Shown here in pieces: positions 48,801 through 58,317 of a stretch of DNA of 64,000 nucleotides (positions are counted from its first letter, which is position 1; each line of letters opens with the position of its first letter). The position numbers were made by a program, and so were the translations under genes. Below the pieces are notes generated by a model that saw nothing but the letters and a program-made list of their open reading frames with translations, did no database searches and was not told where the DNA came from. The DNA comes from Maylandia zebra (taxonomy: Eukaryota; Chordata; Actinopteri; Cichliformes; Cichlidae). The DNA lies in NCBI RefSeq assembly GCF_041146795.1, contig NC_135177.1:26764060-26828059 (forward strand), given 5' to 3'.

Positions 48801-51800
48801 GTAGTTGTGGGGGACTGGCTGGTGGTCAATGCTGTGCCTGTGCCTGTGGATGTGGGGGACTCACTGGTGGTTGATGCTGTGCCTGTGGATGTAGATGTGG
48901 GGGACTCACTGGTGGTTGATGCTGTGCCTGTTAATGCGGATGTGGGGGACTCACTGGTGGTTGATACTGTACCTGTGGATGTAGATGTGGGGGACTCACT
49001 GGTGGTTGATGCTGTGCCTGTGGATGTAGATGTGGGGGACTCACTGGTGGTTGATGCTGTGCCTGTTAATGCGGATGTGGGGGACTCACTGGTGGTTGAT
49101 GCTGTACCTGTGGATGTAGATGTGGGGGACTCACTGGTGGTTGATGCTGTACCTGTGGATGTAGATGTGGGGGACTCACTGGTGGTTGATGCTGTGCCTG
49201 TGGATGTAGATGTGGGGGACTCACTGGCTGTTGATGCTGTGGCTGTGGATGTGGGGGACTGGCTGGTGGCCAAATCTATTCCTGTTAGTGTGGATGCAGG
49301 GGACTCACTGGCGGTTGATGCTGTGCCTGTTAATGTGGATGTGGGGGACTCACTGGTGGTTAATGCTGTGCCTGTGGATGTAGGGGAATGGCTGGTGGTT
49401 GATGCTGTGCCTGTGGATGTGGGGGACTCACTGGTGGTTGATGCTGTGCCTGTGGACGTGGGGGACTCACTGGTGGTTGATGCTGTGCCTGTGGACGTGG
49501 GGGACTCACTGGTGGTTGATGCTGTGCCTGTGGACATGGGGGACTCACTGGTGGTTGATGCTGTGCCTGTGGATGTGGATGTGGGGGACTCACTGGTGGT
49601 TGATGCTGTGCCTGTGGATGTGGATGTGGGGGACTCACTGGTGGTTGATGCTGTGCCTGTGGATGTAGGGGACTGGCTGGTGGTTGATGCTGTGCCTGTG
49701 GATGTGGGGGACTCACTGGTGGTTGATGCTGTGCCTGTTAATGCGGATGTGGGGGACTCACTGGTGGTTGATGCTGTGCCTGTGGATGTAGATGTGGGGG
49801 ACTCGCTGGCTGTTGATGCTGTGGCTGTGGATGTGGGGGACTCGCTGGTGGTTGATGCTATGCCTGTGGATGTAGGGGACTCGCTGGTGGTTGATGCTGT
49901 GCCTGTGGATGTGGGGGACTCACCGGTGGTTGATGTTGTGCCTGCCGATGTGGACTGGCTAGTGGCTGAGGAAGAATGGGTAGTGAGCACTGTAATACCT
50001 TCATTGGTGGTAGAAGAGGGCTGGCTGGTACTGGGTGCTGTTGAGCTTTGTGGGGTGGTAGTGGCTGCTCCTGATACTCCTGATACTAACATGGATAGCA
50101 GAAATAGTCCTAAAGGGAGGACTCGCAGAATACCTGTAAAGTTGGGCATTTTGGAGGAAACATAATAAGACAGGATTGGGTGGATTTTTTTTTAACAACA
50201 TTGCATAATGTGCATGGACTGCATTTTCTGGGAAACTTTTTATAAAATTCTCTAATATTATGGTGATCAGAGAATAAATCATAATGAGTGATGATATTTA
50301 TCAAGGATTTCATGCAATATCTTAGCTTCTATTTGAAAGACTGGCACAAACACCAGGTAACTGGTTCTGAATATGCCTTACCCTTTTTTTATCCAGGTGC
50401 AAATCAACATAAAAACCATATATTACAGATTCACAATATGAGCAAACTATTTTGTTTTTTACTTATGCTGATAAAACTATAAATCTGTTAAAAAATACCG
50501 GGCCTAAGATGTTTATATATCTATATAGTGCCCTCGGGTTTGGCACCAATGCTATTGAAGCTTACCTTGGAACATGAGCAAAAGATATATAACTGGCTCA
50601 GACGTCGCCTGAAAAGTTCCCCATCAGGTGTTGACAAACCAGGACATACTGAACATGGACATACATGCACAAGAACTGGCATATGGAATTTATGAAATGC
50701 TACTACGCCTGCTGATCCAATGACAAAAGTCGCAGAGCATGTTTGAAGTTTGATTGAGTAGAAAGCACCTGGCAGATCAGTGCAATAACCTCAAATGAAG
50801 ACAGACAGACTGGTGAAGTCATATACTCCACTGGTTCTGAATGAAAAAGAGTCACAACAAGATGTCCATAACTGAGGCTCTAGAAAGTGCCAAACAAAGG
50901 CTCACCGCCCTGGCCACTAGGCTGAAGAGATACACCACAGAAGGAGAGCTGAAGAGAATAAATGATCTGTTATAATAACTTTGTCAGTGTATTGATCCCT
51001 GGCTTCTCCAGTTTACATGTGAATCCTTGGGCAAGATACTGAACCCAGAGTTTCCCCAGTGCTCCCATGAATGCATCTTGTGAATATAAAAATTTTGATA
51101 AAAGTGCTGTATGAATGTGCATGAAATTGGGTAAATGAGAAAACTGTTTTCAGTGCTCAGATTGAGTGGAAAGTATATAAGTGCCAATCTATTTACACTC
51201 ACGCCCCATTATAATAAACAGATACTTAACACTGTCCTTAACATCAGCTGTTAGGACTGTCATTCTTAATATTTAGCATAATGCATGATTGTACCTGAAT
51301 TTTGCATTACAGAGATTATTTTATGATATCATTATGATGATCGGACAGCTGGACCATTTAACCAACAGCCCTATGAAGCAAAATTTAGTACAATGATGCA
51401 TTATGCTCAATATTCAGAAAGATAATCCTAGTGGCTCCACAGTGTATTGATTTTCACATGTGCCTAACAAGCAAAGGTTTCCTTTGTTCAATCTTAGAAC
51501 GAAGCACAAAACCTTTTCAGGTTTTGTCAGGAAGGGCGTCTCGTATAAAAAGTATGTCAAATTAAATGTGGGTTACCTACTAAGACAACCCCCTTTAAAT
51601 AAAGGAGCAGTCAAAAGTAGTTTTCACTGGTAATAACATTTCTTACAAGCTGAGACACATAAACATGTGTCTCTAGCAACCACAGACTGACTGTAATCAT
51701 GGAAGCTTGTATTTATCTGCAGAAAGGCATGCCACTCTGGTGCACAGGTACCATGCCAACATGCGTGTGTCATCTTTTTATTCATGAGAGAGCAGTATGA

Positions 51801-53748
51801 CATCTTTGCTTTTGGGACATTAGCACTGGGTTCCCATAGTTTCAGTGGTTAGATGTGCATTTGTTTCTTCAAAAACATGCAAGACCTGAGCCCTAATGGA
51901 TGCAAGTTCCTTCGTGAGACATGCATATTGCCTATTAAACCAGCCAAATCCCAGTAATTTTATCTGATTTTCTCTATTCTGAACATACAACAAATACTCC
52001 ATGTCTTCTTTTTCCATTCCTTAGTTTTATTCCTTTCCTAACTTCAAGTCTAAGGTGCTGCAGAGGGCGCAATATGCTTGAAACATTAAAGTTGTGCAAG
52101 TTTTTTCTTAAATGATAGGCAGGATGGGTGGAAAATAAACAATCCTAAAACATATTGATTGAGTCTCCATTTCACCTGTGTAACAGAATATATATGTCAC
52201 CGAGAACAGTGCTTTTAAATAGAGAATAAAATACAAACTCATACCTGTGTCTTTTATAAAAGTAGTGGAGGTCATTATGCCACTGCCTGAAAGGGAGGGA
52301 GCTCTTCGTCCAGCCTGTAATTATATAATACCCATCAAATTCCCAGTAAACTCATTATCAGCATGAAAGAACATCTTGCATTGTCCTTCCTTTTTTTAAT
52401 ATCCACTGAGTTGTACTCAAAATTGAAGATTAATCTCACCAAGATAAATAAACTAAACAATAACTGCATTTCTGTATTGACAAGGTCTGTATCGGTGGGC
52501 ACAGTTCACACTGTTTACCCACGGTAATAGGTCTCTGAATTACAGCCATGCTCATTCATTGTAACACACCTGGGCACTTTGTTTGATCTGTGACAGCGTC
52601 GATGGTCATCAATGGTCTTCTCTTTTCACAAATCTCCAATTGTTCTGGTGAAACTGATCTCATAATTGTTTGGTTGAGTTACAATATAAGAAATTCAAAA
52701 GTAATGTGATATGTGACATTTAAACCTGTTGTGCTTTTTTTTTTTGCACAGTTTCTCAAGGAATTAGTTTCAGCATTTTCTGGTACTTTTTTTTTTAAAA
52801 CCAGCACTGCATGGTAATCCCCCCTATGAGGTAAAGTTTAGTTTTGTGTAGTGACACATAATTGTTTTTTAAGTGTCTTGCAGTGCAGTGAACACAATTA
52901 AAATGTGTTTGTTCCATGCTCAGTGCCCCTGGGAGAGCCACTAAGCAGCATGGCTTGTTTTTTCCTCTTCTTCCTTGGATCCCAGGGTGGCCTCCTGTGG
53001 GCTCTCCACCCTGGAAACTGACCGACAACAGTGGCCATTTTAACTTCCATGTCAAAATGCAGTTTAATTAGGAAAACTGGCAGGAATTTCTTGGTTTGGT
53101 GCAAGCTGTTTACTCTTAATGATGCCAATATACCTATTGTAGTGTCCTCCTTACACAAACTTCCTGTTTACATCATCTTATTGGTAAACTGCTGCTGCAA
53201 GACTCAGTCGATGTACTAGTTAGTGTTTGGCAAAAGCAGTCATGAATGATGTAATGTTTTGGGAATATTAGGAGGTTTCAGGGAAGGAATTAGTTGTATT
53301 AGCAACTGCCTATTCTATAAAGAGCAATGGAGAATAGGCAACACATGCTACAAACAGAACACCTGAGTATAAATTTTTAAATGATTTTGTAATCAAAATC
53401 CTCAAAGTGGTTCATTTTATAGACATCATAACACTAAATGTTTTTGAGACTGAAACTGAATATTACATTTTAAATATTAAGGGATATAAAACCTTTATTC
53501 AAATATTAGAAAAAACATTAGAAAAACATATTCACCATATTTGCACATGTAATATGTGAAATAATATTTTGTAACTGAAAAACGTACAATAGAAAACGAA
53601 GAAAACATCAGCCTGTTGTATAATTATCCAGCTTCAATGGAGCCGCCTGCTTGCTATGCGTAAATATAGCTTAAGGAATTTAAGTAAAACTAACAAAGTC
53701 CATCATTCAAAATCGGTAAAATCCACTCACCTGTGGTGCACTGGGCAT
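45819..53748 (-). CDS. Unnamed GPI-anchored mucin with a duplicated cysteine-rich module
   Basis: Not recognised as a named gene. Ten exons fit with continuous phases (756 aa): 53748-53731, 52314-52245, 50133-48736, 48379-48299, 47985-47957, 47857-47762, 47544-47385, 47027-46954, 46605-46510 and 46067-45819. Exon 2 contains a second in-frame ATG (52275); from there exons 2-3 give a good signal peptide (MTSTTFIKDTGILRVLPLGL, then FLLSMLVSGVSG). Exon 3 is a Ser/Thr/Pro repeat. Exons 4, 5 and 8 are Thr/Ser-rich linkers. Exon pairs 6+7 and 9+10 are two related cysteine modules: C-x4-C-x4-C in the first exon of each, C-x3-CC in the second. The protein ends in a hydrophobic tail (LIASLLCIVAIAFLL), fitting a GPI signal. 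Several N-glycosylation sequons are present. A secreted or surface mucin role is inference. Ly6/uPAR kinship is possible, but 12-13 cysteines per module is more than that fold has. Confidence 0.8.
47130..47273. repeat. 44-bp inverted repeat (intronic hairpin)
   Basis: 47130-47173 and 47230-47273 are reverse complements with a single mismatch over 44 bp (core GAGAGAAAAGCATCTGGACT), with a 56-base loop. It lies in the intron between exons 7 and 8 of the mucin-like gene. The arm and the following TTTGACTACGATGACCTGGA resemble a frequent teleost repeat family, so a transposon origin is likely. Confidence 0.9.
48136..48223. repeat. (AAACAAAG)n / (AAAC)n low-complexity tract
   Basis: An array of AAAC and AAAG tetranucleotides in the intron between exons 4 and 5 of the mucin-like gene. 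The minus-strand ORFs over it (FVCLFVCFFVSLF-like) are artefacts of the repeat. Confidence 0.9.
48780..49975 (-). repeat. Coding minisatellite, 39- and 45-bp units
   Basis: About 27 tandem units encode the Ser/Thr/Pro repeat of the mucin exon. The short unit reads ASTTSESPTSTGT (13 residues) and the long unit ASTTSESPTSTSTGT (15 residues). Variants include SQSP, SHSP, SALTGT and SASESP. Because all units are multiples of three, the array is open on both strands: the opposite strand reads VVDAVPVDVGDSL over and over. Confidence 0.95.
50790..50975 (+). mobile_element. Short retroelement ORF fragment
   Basis: The plus strand near 50860-50973 reads MSITEALESAKQRLTALATR then LKRYTTEGELKRINDLL, resembling the coiled-coil linker before the reverse transcriptase of teleost non-LTR elements. 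It ends at a stop. The segment before it is frameshifted. Family identification is tentative. Confidence 0.4.
51000..51195 (+). repeat. SINE-like repeat, copy 2 (body only)
   Basis: Has the body shared with the copies at 13990 and 61944: GAATCCTTGGGCAAGATACT, GAACCCAGAGTTTCCCCAGT and a diverged tail (TCAGATTGAGTGGAAAGTAT). The tRNA-like head is not recognisable. Confidence 0.5.
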
Positions 53749-56673
53749 GGTTTGTCTCAGCTGTGGTTGAAGTGAATGAGCTTTCTCCCACTGCAGAGTT
53801 CTCTCTTGCTCTCTGTCACCTCCCCTGTTTGCTTCCTGCTGATAGCACTGCTGATAGCAACGCAATAAGAACAAATTCTCAGCTGGACACTTATTCAAGT
53901 GTGAGAGGAGGAGACTAAAGGCTTGCACTTGCTGGATGCCCCACAATTAATGTTGTAATAAAAGACGATATTACTTTACAGTACTCACACAGTTTTGATT
54001 ACTCTGAGTTCAAATAAAAGTGTACATACCGAAACTTACAATTAACTGAAATAACTGAGTGGATTAAGCCTGTACTTGTCTATGAGAGCACAGGTGAGAT
54101 TTCAGTGTCCTGTGTGTTGATTGTATAGGGGGCCTCTTGGTTTCGGTTCAACACAATGTGAAATTAGACCCCCTTCTCTCTCCCAGCCATACGCCCCCTC
54201 TGCACGCTACAATTCGCTCTTTGTGGCTCAAAGAACATAAAATTCTTGGGCATGACACCAAAGAGTCTTGCACAATTTAGGTGACAGAAGTCCTTCCTTT
54301 TTTCACTGCAGCTCCAATAATAATAACGACATTTTTTCGGCTATGTATGGATAACTGTATGAAAATAACCCTCAAAACGGGAGTTTTCTGGATTTCTAAA
54401 TTAGGTGGAAAATCTGACTCTGAACTTTATTTGTACTTTCATTTAACGTTAGAGATTTCTCATTAGGCAGTGTTTGAGCTATTTTACTGTTAATTATATA
54501 AACATATTTAGAGATAATAGTGATTAAAAGACATAAAATGGTATAGAATATCTTATTTTAAAAACATAACAGAACAAGAGAATGTTTTTTCTTATTACAC
54601 ATCTTTGAAGTAATTTATTGGCCAAACCTATCAGGAATCACTCGCAGCACAACCTAAAGGTTAAAAGTTTGGACAGTGATCTCCTCATCTCCAGCAGAGA
54701 TGTCCCACTGACACCTAAAATACCATTAAATTTAAGATTTAAGTCCTAAAAGCAGGTAATGAGAACTTATTATCATAATTAATTATGCGCCTAATTCATT
54801 AATTGCATTGGGGTGTAAGTGGACACCCTCATTTTGAGTGAGATGATGTGAACTAAAGACATTTATTGGTGCTAAACATTCTGGAAAAGGCTACGAAACC
54901 ATCTTCTTTTGCCCATTTTGAAAATTGTAACCTCAGGTTTTTGGTGGTGTGGGAACAACTCAGTAGACTGATCTTTAAAAAGCTCAGACCAGCCCCATTG
55001 GATGATTAAGAACAATTATTCCACGTTTAAAATCACTTAAATCACCTTTCTTCCTGATTCCGATGATGTTTTAACTTTGGTAGGTCTTCTTTATCATGTC
55101 TGCATGCTGAAATAAATTGAATTAATGCCATATAAGACTATTTTCTAAGAATGAATGTTTAAAGTAGAATAAATAAAATGCGTATTTTGGATGTCAAACT
55201 CCTAAAAAAGTGTTGTGAGGAATCTGTAGCAAGCAGTTAATTATTAATCTGAACAGTTACATTACAGTCATTTCATTTAAATGCTTACATACTTTTTCCC
55301 CACTACAGACATATAGTATAGTATACATATAGTATATATAGACATGTTTTACTTACCCCAATTAAATGAATTATACTTTGTTATTTAATTATTAACTTTA
55401 TCCAGTTTTGGGATTAGTGTGATAATCTCACAATGTTTGAGTGATATTTTAGTTTGAAAAAATTATTTAGGAATTCAAGACTGAGTGTATCTGACTATTA
55501 ACAATCCATGATATAATTTTGCATTTTCCTTGGAAAATAATAAGTGTTTAAGTATCTTACATGTCCAGAAAATACAGGGTTGGTTAAAAATTCCATAAAT
55601 TGGATGCAAAACTATGTAAAGGTATATAATTTACATAATATAATTGATAATAACATCGACTGCAGATGACTGGGACTTTGCAAACACAGTCAAATGAGGA
55701 GCTATGATGGACTTAGATAATTATAATGTCATCGGCACTTTGCAAAACAGGTTATAAACCATTACTTGAGTGTGTTTTTTATTTTGTCCGTGACTATAAG
55801 TGTCTATATGTATGCATAAGAAATAAAACCCAAGATGTGAGATAATTGTTTTACTCTCTGAATTCTGCAGTAAATTGTCACAGCTTGTCATACTAAGTGT
55901 CACGTATCATGCAGCGCTATCATGTGCATGTGTATGTGTTAGTGCTGTGATAAACTGATGACCATGCTGTAAGGTGCTTTTGGGATAGCCTCTGGCACCC
56001 ACCAAAACCATTAACCACATAAATGGTTGCATATAAGCAACATGTGTTTGCCAGTCCTTTCTAATAACTATTTGAATTGGACGGCCACATATTTTGCTAG
56101 TTTTATGCTGCAGCCTTTATTAATTTTTGTGAAAGAAAAAATAATCTGAAGGCTGGTTTGGGTAAAATGGGAAATCCTTTAAGGTTCATACTGTTAATAA
56201 TATGAGCCTAAAATACAATTTACTTTTGTAGTTTCTTGGCCGCATTACTGTGGATTCTGTTCTGTCTTCATAAATTTGCTGAATATTTACCTCTATGTTG
56301 GTATGAACCTACAGATACTTGTAAAGGAACAAAAACCTTGTGCGTCACATAGGATGTATTTTTCAAACATCAGAGCTTATCAAGTCCAAATCTGACACCC
56401 AAAAGATATGAACACAGAATCAATCTTCCCTGGGAATTTTCTCTTTTTTTCTCTACCTCTTGCAAAATGCCGCCTCAAGTTTCAGGGCAAACTAATTAGT
56501 CTGATACACAGCTGGTGAGTCACTGTAGATGTTGCTAGGAGAATAACTAAGCACTTGCGTTGCCACTCCCTAGCAGTTTTCATGTCTCTGTGCACAGTCT
56601 GATCATTTATAATAGATGTGACTAAAAATATTATGTTTTATAGAAACTTTAAAAAAAAAGAAAAGAGGAACAC

Positions 56674-56763
56674 TTTGAAAACACATCAGATCTCCAGCAT
56701 ACCAGAGATCCAGCATATCCAATATGCTGGATCTCTGGTATGGCCTGGGTAATGTGTTTGAAA
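56674..56763. repeat. Long near-perfect hairpin
   Basis: 56698-56718 (CATACCAGAGATCCAGCATA and one more base) is exactly complementary to 56722-56742, with a 3-base loop. The arms extend imperfectly outward by about 20 bases through an ACACAT / ATGTGT block, giving a ~90-nt stem-loop. Intergenic. Confidence 0.85.
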
Positions 56764-56974
56764 TGAAAGAATGACACATTGTTTGATGGAAATTAAATTA
56801 ACAGCCTACAGATGGTTGAATTCAAAGAAACCCCCAAAATATAATAGAAAAAGTAATGTGGCAGGCAAGTCCATTTTGCTGAAATTTGATTACAGCAACT
56901 CAAAATGGTACTCAATAGTTTGTATGGTCCCCACATACTTGTGTGTGTGTTTGCCTGACAACACTGGGGCATGG

Positions 56975-57610
56975 TCCTAACAAGACAACAGATGGTGTCC
57001 TGGGAATGCCCTCCCAGGTCTGGACCAGGACTGCACTGAGCTCCTAAACAATGTGAAGTGCAACCTGGTGGTCGGATAGATGCACCGAACTATAGATGGA
57101 CCTTGCACCAGTGTATGGTCTAACAATAGATCCATTAATATCGTCCCAATACCTAATGTCAGACAGGGCGTTGTTGACCAGCCTGTCTGTGCCTCCCTCC
57201 ATGGATATGCCAGCCCAGAACATTACTGATCCACCAAAAACACATCATGCTGAACCATGTTACAGAAGGTCGGGTGCTCAGGCTACATTCATTAAGTCTG
57301 TTTCTGATTGTTTGGTCAGAGACATTAACAGGAGGTCATTTTGTAGGGCTCTCGTAGTGCTCATCTTGTTCATCCTTGCACCTGATGGGTTAACGTTCTT
57401 CTACAGCCTTGTTTCTCCTAGTTTCTCCTACGTTACTGCCTGTCTCCTGGAATCTCCTGCATGTTCTTGAGACTGTGCTGGGAGACATAGAAAACCTTCT
57501 GGCAATCGCACGTATCGATGTGCCATCCTGGAGCATTTGGACTACCTGTGCCACCTCTGTAGGGTCCAGGTATCACCTCATGCTACCAGCAGTGACACTG
57601 ATCTTGGCCA
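56975..57610 (-). mobile_element. Decayed Tc1-superfamily transposon, family C
   Basis: On the minus strand the sequence starts near 57581 with an ATG-like codon followed by a stop, then the start of a transposase common in teleosts (CTACAGAGGTGGCACAGGTA, ATGGCACATCGATACGTGC). It jumps through segments such as TGGTTCAGCATGATGTG, TATGCCAGCCCAGAACATTA-complement and ATTAGGTATTGGGACGAT. Large internal deletions and stops are present. The plus-strand ORFs at 57096-57470 and 57409-57633 are its shadows. Distinct from families A and B. Confidence 0.75.
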
Positions 57611-58317
57611 AATGCAGAGTGAAAACACAGTAAGAAAGGAGATTTTTGTATCAATATTAAGGATGACCTCTCCAGTTTGACAACAGACAGACTAAACAGA
57701 TGGGTGATGATACTGAATCCTTCTTCCTCCAACAGATGTAACAGTTGCACTAAATGTAGAGGCTTATTCACATTGTTTATCAGACTCAGTAAACCATATG
57801 TAGCAGCTTGGATACAACCAGATAGTGTAACTGCACGACTAAGAAGATTAGACTAGATTTACCTCCCGGGCGGTCGTCAGCAGCGCTCACACAGAGCTGG
57901 CACATAGCAACAGGTCAGTGAGCCCTGTGTGGCACATTAGCCTTCACCATAGACTGGGACAGAGGCCCTTTTAGCAGAGATGGAAGCTACCATTTCCCTA
58001 TGACTTCTAGCCTTCAGTTAAGCTTCTGCAAAAGGTCAGTGTCCTGCTCGAAGTCATAAGCTTTCAACCACATTTTAATTTCAATGTGGTTTTTGAGTGT
58101 GTTTATGTGTTACGAGGGCATAGCCTGGTAGCATTGACCTACAGACGGTACAACCCATTTTTTTCTTAGAAAACCTACAACTAGCCTTGAGTTTTCTGTA
58201 ACCAAATCCACTCTTTTGTAAAGATATAATCTTTCAGCTGTAGTACTTACTGTACTAAAGAAAAACAATTCCTTTGTCTGCTCAGGATGGCACAATGTGA
58301 GAGGACGGTGCTTTAAC

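Larger units (their letters stand above)
53749..58317. other. Intergenic region between the mucin-like and CAP-Gly genes
   Basis: The divergent 5' ends of the two genes enclose 4.6 kb. The part next to 53748 should hold the mucin-like promoter and 5' UTR. Otherwise I see a palindrome at 56674-56763, a decayed transposon at 56975-57610 and AT-rich DNA. No other exon is supported, although an undetected upstream exon of the CAP-Gly gene is possible. Confidence 0.5.

Noticed and set aside
48744-50165. 473-codon plus-strand ORF (VVDAVPVDVGDSL repeats)
   Set aside because: It is the antisense of the mucin minisatellite, open only because the units are multiples of three and GC-biased. It lacks a signal peptide, domain or splice context.
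51820-52017. 65-codon minus-strand ORF (MEKEDMEYLL) between mucin exons 2 and 3
   Set aside because: It could be read in phase with exon 2, but the upstream acceptor lacks a pyrimidine tract and the sequence has no recognisable similarity. Skipping it gives a better signal peptide.
53707-53946. 79-codon minus-strand ORF around mucin exon 1
   Set aside because: Its first codon is TTG, and the first true ATG is at 53748. It runs through a good donor at 53731, so only the last six codons before the donor are used.
57096-57470. 124-codon plus-strand ORF with a hydrophobic stretch
   Set aside because: Antisense of a decayed Tc1-superfamily element on the minus strand.
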